From assembly GCA_965153355.1 (NCBI GenBank), contig OZ231127.1:1302001-1366000 (forward strand): a stretch of DNA of 64,000 nt, in the 5' to 3' direction. The notes below the pieces were generated by a model, which did not search any database, was not told the origin of the DNA, and saw only the letters and a list, made by a program, of their open reading frames with translations. Source of the DNA: Flaccisagitta enflata. Taxonomy: Eukaryota; Chaetognatha; Sagittoidea; Aphragmophora. This document shows, one piece after another, positions 35,331-47,259 of the stretch (position 1 is its first letter; every line of letters starts with the position of its first letter). The position numbers were made by a program, and so were the translations under genes.

Positions 35331-37387
35331 CAGTCTATGGACAAAACGACAATCGCAACTTTTGCTAATCACTGATAGGTTGCTAAGGTGTGATTTTTTT
35401 CAAAATGCAGGCTTACAACTGTTATGTAGAAAATTACTAAGGACTGAAGCAAACTAAAGGAAGTTCAATTACTACAGGGAGGCCATGTAAATTGCTGAAA
35501 TGAACTTTTTATAAATTGAAAGTATATGTTGGCATTAAGTCTCGCTCACAAGTGTCAACTACCCCCTGCAAGTGTTGATTACCACCCCCCCCTAAGTGTC
35601 CACTACCCCTTACAAACCTTGACTACTCCCCACAAGAGTTGACTACCCCCTGCAAGTGCCAACTACCCCCGGCAAGTATTTATTACCCCTGCAAATATCA
35701 ACTACCCCCAAAAGTGCCGAATACCCGCCACATGCGTCCACTACCCCCTGCAAGTGCTGTCTACCCCCCAAAAGTGTCGACTTCCCCCCACAAGTTTCAA
35801 CTACCCCCCAATTGTTAACTACCTACCGCAAGGTTTGACTACCTCCCACAAGTGTTGACTACCCCCTGCAAGTGTCCACTACCCCCCAAGTGTTGACTAC
35901 CCCAAAAGTGTAAACTACCCCCAAAAGTGTTAACTACCACCCCCACTACCCCCTGAGTCAACTACCCCCGGCAAGTATCAACTACCTTCCACAAGTTTTG
36001 ACTACCCCCGGCAACTTTCAACTACCCCCCACAAGTGTTGACTACCCCCTGCAAGTGTCATCTTCCCCCTGCAAGTGTCCACTACCCCAGCAAGTGTCAA
36101 CTAGTCTCCGCAAGTGTCAACTACCCCTGCAAGTGTTGACTACCCCCCACAAGTGTCGACCACCCCCTGCAAGTGTTAACTACCCTCCACAAGAATTAAC
36201 TACCCCCGGCAAGTGTTTACTACCCCTGGCAAGTGTCAACTACCCCCCTCCATTGGGGACTTCCCCTCAAAGTGTTGACTACCCCCTGCAAGTGTTGACT
36301 ACCCAGTTGGCATTTGTAGGGGGTAGAACCACTTGCTTTGGGGTTGACACTTGTAAGGGATAGTTGACACCTGCAAGGGATAGTCAGCACTTGTGGGGGG
36401 AAGTGCACTGAGAGGAGTTGACATTTGCAGTAGTCTACACTTTAGGGCTGGTCAACACTTGCTGGGGTAGTGGACACTTGCAGGGGGAAGTCAGCTAGCA
36501 GGGGGTAGTGGACACTTGTGGGAGTCGTCACTTCCGGGGTAGTCACTCTGGGGGAGTTGACACTTGCCGGGGGTAGTTGACTCAAGGGTAGTGAGGGTGA
36601 TAGTTAACACTTTTGGGGGTAGTTGACACTTTTTGGGGTAGTCAACACTTGAGGGGGTAGTGGACACTTGCGGCGGAAGTTGACTCAAGGGGTAGTGGAG
36701 GTGGTAGTTAACACTTTTGTGAGTAGTTGACACTGTTGGGGGTAGTCAGCACTTGGGGGGGTAGTGGACACTTGCGGGGGTAGTCGACACTTGCGGGGGT
36801 AGTTGACTCAAGGGGTAGTGGAGGTGGTAGTTAACACTTTTGGGAGTAGTTGACACTTTTGGGGGTAGTCAACACTTGCGAAGTGGTTGACATGACAGAA
36901 TTATTAATCACTTTTGGGGGTAGTTGATATTTGCGGGGGTAGTCAACACTTGTAAGGGGTAGTCAACATTTAAGTGGGGTTGTCAACACTTGCAGACGTG
37001 CTGTTCTCATGGAGGTGGTTGACACTTGCCGGGGGTAGTTGACACTTGCTGGGGGTAGTTGACACTTGCAGGGGGTAGTCAACTCTTGTGGGGGGGTCGT
37101 GAACATTTGCGGGGGTAGCGGACACTTTGGGGGTGGTAATCAACACTTGCAAGGGGTAGTTGACACTTGCGAGCAAGACTCTATGCCAACATATAATTTC
37201 AATTTATAAAAAGTTCATTTCAGCAATTTACATGGCCTCCCTGTAGTAATTGTACTTCCATTAGTTTGCTTCAGTCCTTAGTAATTTTCTACATAGCAGT
37301 TGTGAGCCTGCATGTTGAAAAAAATCACACCTTAGCATCCTATCAGTGATTAGCAAAAGTTGCGATTGTCGTTTTGTCCATAGACTG
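35331..37387. mobile_element. 2.06-kb fold-back element with minisatellite arms (FB/TU-like architecture)
   Basis: Outer inverted repeats of about 220 bp start CAGTCTATGGACAAAACGAC and end with its inverse GTCGTTTTGTCCATAGACTG. Inside, each arm is a tandem minisatellite of 17-20 bp units: GTCAACTACCCCC-type on the left (35544-36305) and its inverse, GGGGGTAGTTGACACTTGC-type, on the right (36310-37170). The orientation flips at about 36308. A 4-bp AGAA flanks both ends and may be a target duplication. The layout matches the known Drosophila FB and sea-urchin TU fold-back elements; relationship to them is not implied. Confidence 0.85.
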
Positions 37388-37838
37388 AGAATATGTCAGC
37401 AAGTTTTTTTCTAAGAGAATAAGGAAGTGTATATTATGAACGGCATGAATGGGAATCACAGAGGACGAAGGGGGTAGCAAAATTTGAGGAAATGAGGAAT
37501 GAGGTTGCTTTGGATGGTGCCAAACAAGCTTAAGGTCAGAACTCGATACTGTAGGGACTGTTTTCTTTAGTAGAGGAAATAAGGGTGACGGATTGCGTAG
37601 AAAATTCGGAAACCCGTTTTTTGTCAAGTTTTGCTATTCCCCAATATCATCAAAGACACTATAGTTACGATTTTTGCATATTACGACTTCGTCTCTGGTC
37701 GTTACGGTTTAGTTAAAGCTATATAAAGCTATCAAAAGCTATCAAAAGCTATTTACAACTATTCGTAGCTATTTGAAGCTATTCAAAGCTTTTCAAAGCT
37801 ATTTAAAGCTAGTTAAAAAACATAAAACGAAATGTCTG

Positions 37839-37883
<45 letters not shown>

Positions 37884-38754
37884 CACTGTATCTCTGTAGT
37901 TATCTCTTTATGAGAGACTGAGACCAAAACCGAGAAAATCGTTTCAGCATTTATGTTACATCGATGTTATTGAATTTCATGTTAAGCATGTCGGAGAATG
38001 ATTGATCATTTTCAAACTGTGGTCATTTTCTATCAAAACATTCTTGATAAAATAAATATATAAATATTTTTATGTAAAAATTTTAAAAAATAAATAAGTA
38101 AAGTATATGAAACTAGAATTTAAATATGAAAATTTAAACATTAAAGGTTAAAAAAGAGAATAAAAGAAAAGCTATATATAGAAAATTAAAAGTAGAAAAA
38201 TGAAAAGAAAAAAGTCAAAACGTCAAAAAGTCAAAAAGAAAAAAAGTCAAAAAGTCAAGAAGTAAAAATAAAAATTAAAAAAAAAACTAGGTGAAAAGTG
38301 AAAAATAAGAAGTAAAAGATTAGAAATAAAAAAATGAAAAATGAAAATGAAAAATTAAAAAAAAATGAAAAAAAAATGAAAATTGAAAAATAAATAATCA
38401 AAGGTGAGAAGTGAAAAGCTAATATTAAAAGATAAAAAAAAATAAAAAATAAAAAATGAAAAATGAAAAAAATTATTATTGATGGTAAATATATTATATA
38501 ATATTTTTTCTATCTTTAGTTTTTTTTCAAATGATCACAAAAATCCATAATGAGTAAAAAAGATGAAAAAAAAGTGACAGCATTGACAACAATAATAACG
38601 CCTCAAATAACGCCATATAGACGCCAAAATGGCGTTACGTTGCCATGGAGAATACCGGAAATGGCGTTACTACAGAAGTCGTTATGCAATGGGTTGGTGA
38701 CGGAGTATTCAATTTTGAATTAATTGGTCAATTTTGAAGGAATTGGTCAAAGTA
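37388..38754. other. Spacer with AAAGCTATT and (CTGT)n minisatellites and an A-rich block
   Basis: Holds AAGCTATCAAAAGCTATTT-type 9-10 bp units (37710-37810), a GTCT tetramer tract (37840-37882), and strongly A-rich sequence with AAAGTCAAAAAGTCAAAA repeats (38100-38480). No gene seen. Confidence 0.6.
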
Positions 38755-38945
38755 ACAAGGCCGAATACACAGCTACCGAAGTCGCGTGCGGGTGGGCAGG
38801 GGCCATATTTGAGGTCACTAGACCATTTAGCAGTGGCAGTGGGGTCAAAGAAATAAAATCATAAAAAAAGTAAAGCGTGACCAACCGACTGACCAACTGA
38901 CCAACGGATGAACGGACAAAGTGGGTTGTAGAGTCCTTTGCCTGT
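38755..38945 (-). mobile_element. Hairpin-headed dispersed repeat, minus orientation
   Basis: Reverse of CCGCACGCGACTTCGGTAGC tail and TTGGTCAGTTGGTCAGTC-type tetramer run. The head stem is degraded. Confidence 0.6.
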
Positions 38946-39054
38946 GTGGCTTGTGCAACAATTCATACAAATTTCAAAACGGAAATAGCACTTGGATAAA
39001 ATTTGGAAAAATTATGGACATTTATACAGTGTAAGCTTCCATTACTAACACATA

Positions 39055-39770
39055 CACTTTTTTCTTTTTATAAGCACCTCGTTTATAAGCACGCCCAGCC
39101 TCAGATATTAGGAAAATTCAAGCACATAGCTAAGCACGCTCCAGGCTGAGATTTCCAATTTAAAAAAAAAAATTGGTGATTTTATTAAAGTATGCTAAAT
39201 TTAAGACATTTTTGCTTGGAATTTCACAAAAACCAATAGAAACTTTGATAGAAATTGAAATTATCAATGATATCAATTTGGCAGAACATTCAGAGTTTTG
39301 ATACTGATAGAAGTAATTGAATTTCTAACAATATCTAAGAATATTATTGCTTAAATACTATTATTAAAACGAATTCATTGCTGTAAAAAGGAGCACCTAA
39401 AAAGAATAATATATTATAATACTAAATAACCCTAAAAAATCTAAAAAGTTTATAGTAGATCAAGATACAAATCTCATCCCATGGTTTATATGAAAATAGG
39501 ACAACATCAGTGAGAGATACTTTATATTTCTTATACAAAATACAATCATTATTATATTTTATACTATATTTCATTCTATAATATTGAATACTTTATGCTA
39601 AACTGTTTTCTATACCCTACTGTGTACTTTGTTCTATACTGAATAGGATAATTACTTACTGATAAATGATAAGCACGCATTTAAGCACATTTCAGCCTCA
39701 AAAATGAGATTTTGCTAAGCACGCTCAGCCTCAGCCAAAAAAAGTGCGTGCTTATAAAAAGAAAAAAGTG
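39055..39770. mobile_element. TA-flanked MITE, AAGCAC subfamily
   Basis: 716 bp. Ends CACTTTTTTC and GAAAAAAGTG, flanked by TA (39053-39054, 39771-39772). The subterminal motif is ATAAGCACCTCG and GTGCTTATA, where other copies have ATAAGAAC and GTTCTTATA. The substitution is mirrored at both ends. Confidence 0.8.
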
Positions 39771-39785
39771 TATACACTCTTTTTT

Positions 39786-40218
39786 AAATCGCAGAAGTCC
39801 TAGTAACATTTCAGACCCCAAATTAGAAGTCCCAGACCTCAAATCAGCCCTTTTAAGCCTCAAATCTGCTCTCACAGGCCCAAAGTCAACTTTCTCTTGG
39901 CTGAAATCACTCCTTACGAACCTGAAATCAATCCTAACAGGCCCTAACTCATCCCTTACAGGCCTGGGGTTGGATTTACCCTCTCAGACCTAGGGCCTAA
40001 TATATAATCTAGATCACTGAAGCCCGAAATCAGATATCTGAAGCATGATCAGCCATCTCAGACCCCCTTAGTTCTTCCCTGGACGTATGGAAATTCGCCC
40101 CTGTATTCTACTGGACATTGGCCCTTCTGGGCCCCTGCCCTGCCCTGCCCTCACCTCACCTCATTACCTCATCACATTAAGCAGGGCAACGGGTACCGCT
40201 GTCCATGTGATCCTCGGA
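39786..40218 (-). mobile_element. Minisatellite-core inverted-repeat element, copy 5 (degraded)
   Basis: On the minus strand: head near 40218 (ACATGGACAGCGGTACCCGT), GGGCAGGGGCCCAGAAGGGC arm near 40140, then decayed GGCCTGAGA-type units. The distal arm is missing or unrecognisable. Confidence 0.6.
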
Positions 40219-40226
40219 TAATTTTT

Positions 40227-40374
40227 AGTCGCGTGCACGCGACTCTACAACCGGCCGCTCTGTCCGTTGGTTGGTCTGTCGGTCGGTCGGTCCATCCGTC
40301 CATCACGCATAGATTTTTTTCGCCGCCCCTGCCCACCTGCACGCGACTAAGGTAGCCGTGTATCCGGCCTTGTT
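40227..40374 (+). mobile_element. Hairpin-headed dispersed repeat, canonical GTCGCG subfamily
   Basis: Perfectly palindromic head AGTCGCGTGCACGCGACT, then CTACAACCGGCCGCTCTGTC, GGTC tetramers, tail GCACGCGACTAAGGTAGCCG, end CCGGCCTTGTT. A compact 148-bp reference copy. Confidence 0.8.
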
Positions 40375-40382
40375 TCTTCTTA

Positions 40383-40638
40383 GGGGGTGTTTCTAGTCTA
40401 AGACAATCGCGTTTTTAAACAGGCCACTTGGTTGCTCGCTATGTTCGTTGGCTCTCACCGCTCACTCTGCTAACTCACTCTACAACACTCCGCTTTGCTC
40501 ACTCGCTCCATTCACGGGCTCGCTCACTCACTTCGCGCACTCCCTCGTAGGACAATTGAAGTTCATGAATATGTGTTCACGCTGTGATCGTGTTTCGCAG
40601 GAATAAACACGTTTCTCGTCTTCACTAGAAACACGCCC
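40383..40638. mobile_element. PIF/Harbinger-like MITE with TTA target duplication
   Basis: 256 bp. Ends GGGGGTGTTTCTAGT and its inverse (ACTAGAAACACGCCC), flanked by TTA on both sides. A 3-bp TTA/TAA duplication and a G-rich terminus fit PIF/Harbinger. The interior has CTCACTCGCTC repeats. Confidence 0.65.
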
Positions 40639-40734
40639 TTACTTTTATTTCTGACAATCAAATTTAGCAAAAATTTACCCAGTAACCAACTGCCACACTG
40701 CCATGTATGCAAGCATGCTCAGTCAAAGATAGTA

Positions 40735-41471
40735 CTACTCGACTCATAAAAAAGCCGCACCCTATTTTGAGTTGATATATAAGAAAAAAAAATTATTTGA
40801 AAATTTTTCTGTTGAAGTGATTTGAAAGATTTTTGAATTTTCTTTCATTCTAGACCAATCCCAGATCTATATCTCAAACGGTTTAGGAGCTATAGCTCTG
40901 CAAAGAAAAGCACTATTTTGCTAAAATGCATTTTTTTCATAGGGATTGCGAAACTGAAATTGGCAATGTTTTTACTCAAACTAATGCCATTTCTAAACGA
41001 AAAAAGATAGCAATACCAGATTGGCGCCAAATGAACAATCTTTTCAAGAGCTTTTTAATGGTCTAAGATTTTGATTAGTTTTTTTCAGGGGTGTATAGTA
41101 TTGAGTCGCTTTTGATTTTTTTCCCCCCCTGCCTTTGATTTTCTTCCCCGCGACGCGTCACGTTGCGTTTTAATAACTATGATTTTTTCCCCATATAGCA
41201 ATAAAACAATGTAGTCAAGGTTTAGATATTGTTAAATTATGTTTTACTGATCATGTTTTATGATTTGGTACTATCAAAAGTTATTTTTTCCCCAAATTTC
41301 CTTTTTTTCTCTTTTTTCCTCTTTCAATTTCCTTCCCCATCTCCAGACCCTTTGATTTTTTTCCCCCCCCACCGGAGGGGGGAAAACTTAATAATATACA
41401 GGCCTGGTTTTTTTAAAATCTAGTATGACAATTTGTCATTTAAAAGTGCGGCTTTTTTTTGAGTCGAGTAG
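40735..41471. mobile_element. Mariner-like MITE with TA target duplication, copy 2, carrying a nested insertion
   Basis: Ends CTACTCGACTCATAAAAAAG and its inverse (TTTTTTTTGAGTCGAGTAG), flanked by TA. The interior is colinear with 28272-28671, except for a nested segment of about 320 bp (about 41090-41408). Confidence 0.75.
41090..41408. mobile_element. Nested hAT-like fragment (CAGG...CCTGG ends)
   Basis: Left CAGGGGTGTATAGTATTGAG, right AATATACAGGCCTGG; C- and T-rich interior (CCCCCCCTGCCTTTGATTT). Related pieces lie at 53930-54110, 59405-59600 and 60670-60775. Ends resemble each other weakly, so the classification is tentative. Confidence 0.45.
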
Positions 41472-41527
41472 TAAAATATAAATTTTAGCCAGTTTTTAAC
41501 AAGTTTTCGGTCAGTTTGGACTAAGTT

Positions 41528-41722
41528 TTTAGTAACGTGCAACACGACTCTTCACCCCACCATGTTGGTCGGTTGGTCGGTTTGTCAGTTGGTTTGCCCC
41601 CCTTTTTACTTTTTCGGCGTTTTAGAGCTTTTTGAGCATATTGTGCATAGCTAAGTGAGCTTCTCCTGTACTGCTTCTGCCCACCCACACGCAATTAGGG
41701 TCGACGTGTATCCGGCCTTGTT
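41528..41722 (+). mobile_element. Hairpin-headed dispersed repeat
   Basis: Head AGTAACGTGCAACACGACTC (imperfect stem), GGTT/GGTC tetramers, tail CACACGCAATTAGGGTCGAC, end CCGGCCTTGTTG. Confidence 0.6.
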
Positions 41723-42325
41723 GGTAATATGAGCAGGCCTGCAGCTTTTTCAATCCCACTACTGCATTTTGTTTGTTGCAAGCATTCACAGTTGACACAT
41801 AAGAATTTTCAACATTTGAATGAACCTCAATTATTTGAATATCTCATTCCCAGAAAAACAAGGTCATTGAAAAAAGTTGAATTACATGATTCGACTTTTG
41901 GAGACATAGGAAAGAAATAAAGTTTCCACTTTTGATTTGAGGTTGAGTAGTTTCAGGGTTGGGATGATTTTGAAAAAAGACAAAGAGACGAAGTCCCTTC
42001 GGTCTTTTTGAGTCTTGCAGAGTTTTTTGGATTTCCCTTTTTTTCATGAAGCGCTTGAGAAAGTTGATGCATTTTGGGGACAGAATGGGACTACGCATGA
42101 AATTAATAGCTAAGAAAAAGCTAATTCTCCTCTTTCAGATGACACCAAGCAGAATTCTGTGCGATCAATAGCTATGATCAATAGCTATGATTTTTTAAAT
42201 CTTTTTTTATTTTTCCGCATTTTTTGCGGTTTCCCAAAAACCAAGGAATCGAGTCTAATAGAACTTTGAAATGTCCCAAGTGATAATTGTGCATCCTGGT
42301 GGCGCAGTCTCTCTCTCATTTCAAC

Positions 42326-42500
42326 TCAGGACTCTACGAGAGGCTTTGTCTGTCAAAAACCATTAGTCTGTTGGTCCGTCTGTCCATCCAAGTGGAAAAA
42401 AAATTGGTCTAGATGCTTGTGTGTGGGGGTTGGGGGTGTGGATATCCGCATAGGCATTGGATGCCCTTGTCCACCTGTCCGCAACAATAGCCCTGTGTTA
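42326..42500 (+). mobile_element. Hairpin-headed repeat, head degraded
   Basis: CTCTACGAGAGGCTTTGTC, a GTCCGTCTGTCC run, then the tail CACCTGTCCGCAACA. Confidence 0.5.
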
Positions 42501-42549
42501 CATGTTTTTCTCTGTTTCTCTCTCTGTCCCTTTGTCCCCCTCTGTCTGA

Positions 42550-42632
<83 letters not shown>
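42550..42632. repeat. (CT)n microsatellite
   Basis: About 80 bp of CT. Confidence 0.95.
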
Positions 42633-42686
42633 AGCATTTACGACTTTTTTCCTACGGCGATTAGCTTTTATTGGTAAATATCTTTA

Positions 42687-42862
42687 GTTGCTTGCTATGC
42701 TACTCTACACTATTTGTCTGTTGATCGGTCAGTCAGTAGGTCACATTTTTTTTTATGTTTTTATTCTTTGACCCTACTGCTTCCACACAAATGGTCTGAT
42801 GACCTCAAATATGGCCCTTGTCCAACCGCACGCGATTAGGGTAGCCGTGTATCCAGCCTTGT
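42687..42862 (+). mobile_element. Hairpin-headed dispersed repeat
   Basis: Head AGTTGCTTGCTATGCTACTC, then GGTC tetramers, tail CCGCACGCGATTAGGGTAGC, end CCAGCCTTGTT. Head and tail stems no longer agree. Confidence 0.6.
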
Positions 42863-43136
42863 TATGGCACAATTCGAGTTATGCCGGGCCAACTATAAGA
42901 TATGTGTCCACACTCTATAACACTAATTTAACACTTATGCACAGGGATGAATTATACCAAAAATTAATGAGCACTATTTTTATGATGCATGATCTGAAAT
43001 AAAACACTAAATCACCTATGTTTAGATCTATCTCTATCAGGTAATATCTGATGTCACGAACTGTGGACATATTTTTTAAAGTTGGCCCGGCGATTCTCGA
43101 ATCTAGCCTTATATAAACAGCTAAGAAAGAGTCTTT

Positions 43137-43320
43137 TTAGTCGCGTGCAGTCGACTACCACTTGCTCTGTCCGTCTGACGGTTGGTCCGTCTGTCCGTCC
43201 ATCCGTAACACTGCTTTTTCGGCATTTACTGGTAGTTTTGGGATTACAGCTCCTGCCCTGCTGCTGGGTTGGCCTGTTTTATCACTGCCCCTGCCTACCC
43301 GCACGTGACTAGGGTAGTTT
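43137..43320 (+). mobile_element. Hairpin-headed dispersed repeat
   Basis: Head AGTCGCGTGCAGTCGACTAC, CTTGCTCTGTCCGTC, tail CCGCACGTGACTAGGGTAG. Confidence 0.6.
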
Positions 43321-43384
43321 TCTTTCAAATTGCAACAACCAGAGTTTTCTATAGTAATCAGATATTAATTTTTTTTTTATTTTT

Positions 43385-43545
43385 TGCATTTTTTATACAT
43401 ACATATATACATACATACATAATACATACATAACACATACATAACACACATACCCGCATGCAATTTTTTTTTTTTTGCATTTTTTATACATACATATATA
43501 CATACATACATACATAATACATACATAACACATACCTAACACTAG
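43385..43545. repeat. Duplicated (ACAT)n block
   Basis: Two copies of a TTTTTTGCATTTTTTATACA stretch followed by ACATACAT tetramers. Confidence 0.85.
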
Positions 43546-43694
43546 ACCCTCGCGAGTTAATCGAAAAATACAATCGGATGACAATTTTGTCTTACCAATC
43601 GATGGACGATTTTGCATCTTAGAAACCGCCATCAATCGGTTATCTGCTTGCCTCTAACAACCCACTTGCCAATCTGCCATTCAGTGTCTGTTTG

Positions 43695-43710
43695 TGTGTG
43701 TGTGTCTCTC

Positions 43711-43782
<72 letters not shown>

Positions 43783-43887
43783 ATACTGATACTGTGTTAA
43801 CTTTTAAATTATTGGTACTTTTGTACTGCTCTTCACGCCAAATACTAGGGTCGGTTAGTTCATTGGTCTCTCTCTCATGGTCCGCGA

Positions 43888-43957
<70 letters not shown>

Positions 43958-44007
43958 ATACTGATACTGTGTTAACTTTTAAATTATTGGTACTTTTGTA
44001 CTGCTCT
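43695..44007. repeat. Duplicated (CT)n plus AATACTGATACTG block
   Basis: A (CT)n tract followed by AAAATACTGATACTGTGTTA through TTGTACTGCTCT occurs twice (ending near 43831 and 44007). Confidence 0.85.
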
Positions 44008-44240
44008 GTAACAAATTGTGATCAATTGTTACGTGTGATGAATGCACATTCTGAGCATAGATATCAATCAATCAATCAATCAATCTCTCTCTCTCTCCGC
44101 GACTTCAACAATACATTTTCCATACCGCCATACCGCCATACCGCCATGTGTCCTCGGTCATCTGATGGTCGACACAGGGATTCATAAACTGACTGTGTTA
44201 ATCGCGTCTTTGTTAATCAATGAAAAACCTCGTCTACCTT

Positions 44241-44241
<1 letters not shown>

Positions 44242-44336
<95 letters not shown>
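44242..44336. repeat. (CT)n microsatellite
   Basis: About 95 bp of CT. Confidence 0.95.
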
Positions 44337-44338
<2 letters not shown>

Positions 44339-44574
44339 TTCTTCCTATCTAGCTCCCTCATGATGATTTTGCGTAAAATAAACGCTGGCATGTGATAGTG
44401 CCAACCAAATCACGTTGTACGTATTTCAAAAAAAAAAAAAAAAAAAAAAGAAAAAAAAATCAATCCCCTTGACAAGAAAATGGAAAAATCTACAGACAAA
44501 ATTGCCAAAAACAGGGAAAGTGACTTAAAATCAAGCCCAATTTGGGCGCGGTGTTCAAGAAGCAATGATCAAAA

Positions 44575-44752
44575 CAAGGCCGGATACAAGCTGGGCAGGG
44601 GCCATATTTGAGGTCACTAGACCATTTTGGCAGAAACAGTGAGGTCAAAAAAATAAAATCACAAAAAAGGTAAAATGTGACTGACCAACCAACCGACCGA
44701 CCGACCGACGGACAAAGGAGATTGTAGAGTCACCTGCACGCGACTCAAAACT
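44575..44752 (-). mobile_element. Hairpin-headed dispersed repeat, minus orientation
   Basis: AACAAGGCCGGATACA end, GGGCAGGGGCCATATTTGAG body, CCGACC tetramers and ACCTGCACGCGACTC head remnant. Confidence 0.6.
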
Positions 44753-44859
44753 AAAGCGTGATGTGGCATAATTTGCAATTGTGCCATTCAGTACAAAACA
44801 GGATTAACAACTGCAATGATAACGGATTTAAAGAAATGAGAAGCAACAAGTGATAAGTG

Positions 44860-44995
44860 CCCCAAAAAACCGGAAATGGTAACCGGAAAACCGCGGTTTT
44901 AGCGCCAACCGGAAACGGAAGTCGCATGGCGATTAGGTGGCGCGTCGAAATTGCGTCGAAATCGTGGCGGAAATGCTCCGTCGCAAGGCTCTACC
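44860..44995. other. CpG-rich segment with clustered CCGGAAR motifs
   Basis: Four or more CCGGAA/CGGAAG motifs (ETS-site-like) within about 90 bp of GC-rich sequence in an AT-rich setting. It might be a promoter or enhancer, but no adjacent exon was found. Confidence 0.25.
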
Positions 44996-45069
44996 TAACA
45001 CACATACCCGCATGCACACACCTGTGCACACACACATACACACACACAGACACACACAAAACCACAGTT

Positions 45070-45219
45070 CACTTTTTTTACAAGAACCTAGCTTATAAGA
45101 ACATCAAGGCTTTAAAATGCCCTAAAATTAAGATTGTTATAATTATCTTATAAGTAGCTATCTTTATCTTTTTTGAAGGCTTCTTTAAAAAAATGATGTT
45201 CTGATAAAAAAAAGGAATG
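45070..45219. mobile_element. Short TA-family MITE (CACTT/TTATAAGAAC), diverged
   Basis: CACTTTTTTTACAAGAACCT start, GCTTATAAGAACATCAAGGC, and a TGATGTTCTGATAAAAAAAA end. The flanking TA is lost on the left. Confidence 0.6.
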
Positions 45220-45405
45220 TACGTACCTAATATTAATATTTTCACATTTTTCAACTTGCTTGTGATAAACCAACAGCCAATAACCCGATTGTAAGATGGA
45301 TAAACATATCCATCATAATTAAAAAAAAAAACAAGTTTACGATTGTCTTCCAGCCGGCGATAGCGGCCTCTATTGGTAAAAAACGAGGTCAACAAACCCA
45401 CGAAT

Positions 45406-45554
<149 letters not shown>

Positions 45555-45559
45555 GCTTG

Positions 45560-45920
45560 GTATTTTTTCTTCCTCTCCTAATTTCACCCGCAGTGTTGCT
45601 TCCTCAACCTCCTCCCTCTCCTGTCTCCTCCTACTCAAAATCTGTCCTTCATCCACGGTCTGCAATTCTGCCTTCGTTTCCTCACTCCCCTCTTTCCTAG
45701 ACCCTACCGAACTTAAGGAGGAAACACTGCCTGATATCTGAGTTGAGGTTGCGCCTGAGAGCAGTCCTCAGTTACGTTATATTCGCTCAGGCTCACATCC
45801 ACTGATGAGTTATCTGAGATGACATTCATGACACGGAAACTAATAAAGCCAAGCTTGGGCCCCGTACGGAAACGGTTTACCGTGAAAGCACCTTTTACCT
45901 CTTAAGACTTTTTTTCGTCT
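45560..45920. other. Unannotated spacer
   Basis: C/T-rich then mixed sequence; nothing supported. Confidence 0.35.
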
Positions 45921-45921
45921 T

Positions 45922-47160
45922 TTTTGTCCGCGACGGAATATCATTCCGACGCGGACTATAATTCAAGGCGGGTGGGTGTCGTCGTCGTCGTTGTCGTTGT
46001 CGTTGTCGTCGTTGTTACGGATTTTAAAAAATGGATAACTTTTTTATGCTTTGACCGATTTGGTTCATATTTGGTGGGAAGTTGTACTAGGGTAAGGCGC
46101 TTTACATCCTATCCGATTTTTGTGATCCGACCAACCCAACCGGCCCAACCAGCCTACCGGCCTAAAAGTGAAAAACGTGCATAACTTTGGCATTTTTCAA
46201 CCGATTTTGTTGAAATTTAGTATGGAGTCTCTAAATGGAAGGACTCAACATACGTGTGTGATTTATATGCATTTGAGCATGCTAACCGGCCAAACCGACC
46301 TACCACCCAACCAGCCTACCGACCAAAAATTGAAAACTTGCATAACTTTGTCATTTTTCAACCAATTTGGTTGAAACTTGGTATGGAGTCTCTAAATGGA
46401 AGAACTCAACATATGCACACTATTTATCCTGTCAAACCAGCCTACCACCCAACCAGCCTACCAGCCTAAAAATGAAAAATGTGCATATCTTTGGCATTTT
46501 TCAACCGATTTTGTTGAAATTTAGTGTGGAGTCTCTAAATGGTAGGACTCAACATACGTATGTGATTTATATGCATTTGAGCATGCTAACCGGCCAAACC
46601 GACCTACCACCCAACTAGCCTACCTACCAAAAAGTGAAAACTTGCATAACTTTGTCATTTTTCAACCAATTTGGTTGAAACTTGGTATGGAGTCTCTAAA
46701 TGGAAGAACTCAACATATGCACACTATTTATCCTGTCAAACCAGCCTACCACTCAACCAGCCTACCAGCCTAAAAGTGAAAAATGTGCATATCTTTGGCA
46801 TTTTTCAACCAATTTGGTTGAAATTTGGTATGGAGTCTCTAAATGGAAGGACTCAGCACATGTATGTGATTTATTTATGTTTGAGCATGCCAACCAGCCA
46901 AACCCACCTACCACCCAACCAGCTTACCTGCCTAACAGTTAAAAACTTGCATAAATTGGACATTTTTCAACCAATTTGGTTGAAACATAGTATGGAGTGT
47001 CTAAATGAAAGAACTCAACATATGCAAACTATTTATCCAAACCAGTTTACCACCCAACCACCCTACTAGCCTAAAAGTGAAAAATGTGCATAACTTTGCC
47101 ATTTTTCAACGGATTTGCATGATACTTTGTATGGAGGCTCTTAATGTAAAGAATTATAGT
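45922..47160. repeat. Tandem array, two alternating units of about 150-160 bp (higher-order repeat)
   Basis: Begins with a hairpin, TTGTCCGCGACGGAATA..ATTCCGACGCGGACTAT, and a (GTC)n tract. Copies of TTTTTCAACCAATTTGGTTG + AAACTTGGTATGGAGTCTCT + CCAACCAGCCTACC follow. Two sub-types alternate (ending in ATTTATATGCATTTGAGCAT versus CACTATTTATCCTGTCAAAC), giving a period of about 310 bp. A related start occurs at 59608 and 60175-60470. Repeat peptides such as VETWYGVSKWKNS are frame-preserved artefacts. Confidence 0.85.
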
Positions 47161-47259
47161 TTTAGCAAACTTACGGGGTTAGCAATCTTTTGGTCATAGC
47201 GATCTTATGGAATTGGTGATCTATAACCCCCTTCCGTCGCGGACCCAGATACTGATCAG

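Noticed and set aside
35544-37170. Possible CRISPR-like array
   Set aside because: No unique spacers; units of 17-20 bp are contiguous and invert at the middle, fitting a fold-back element.
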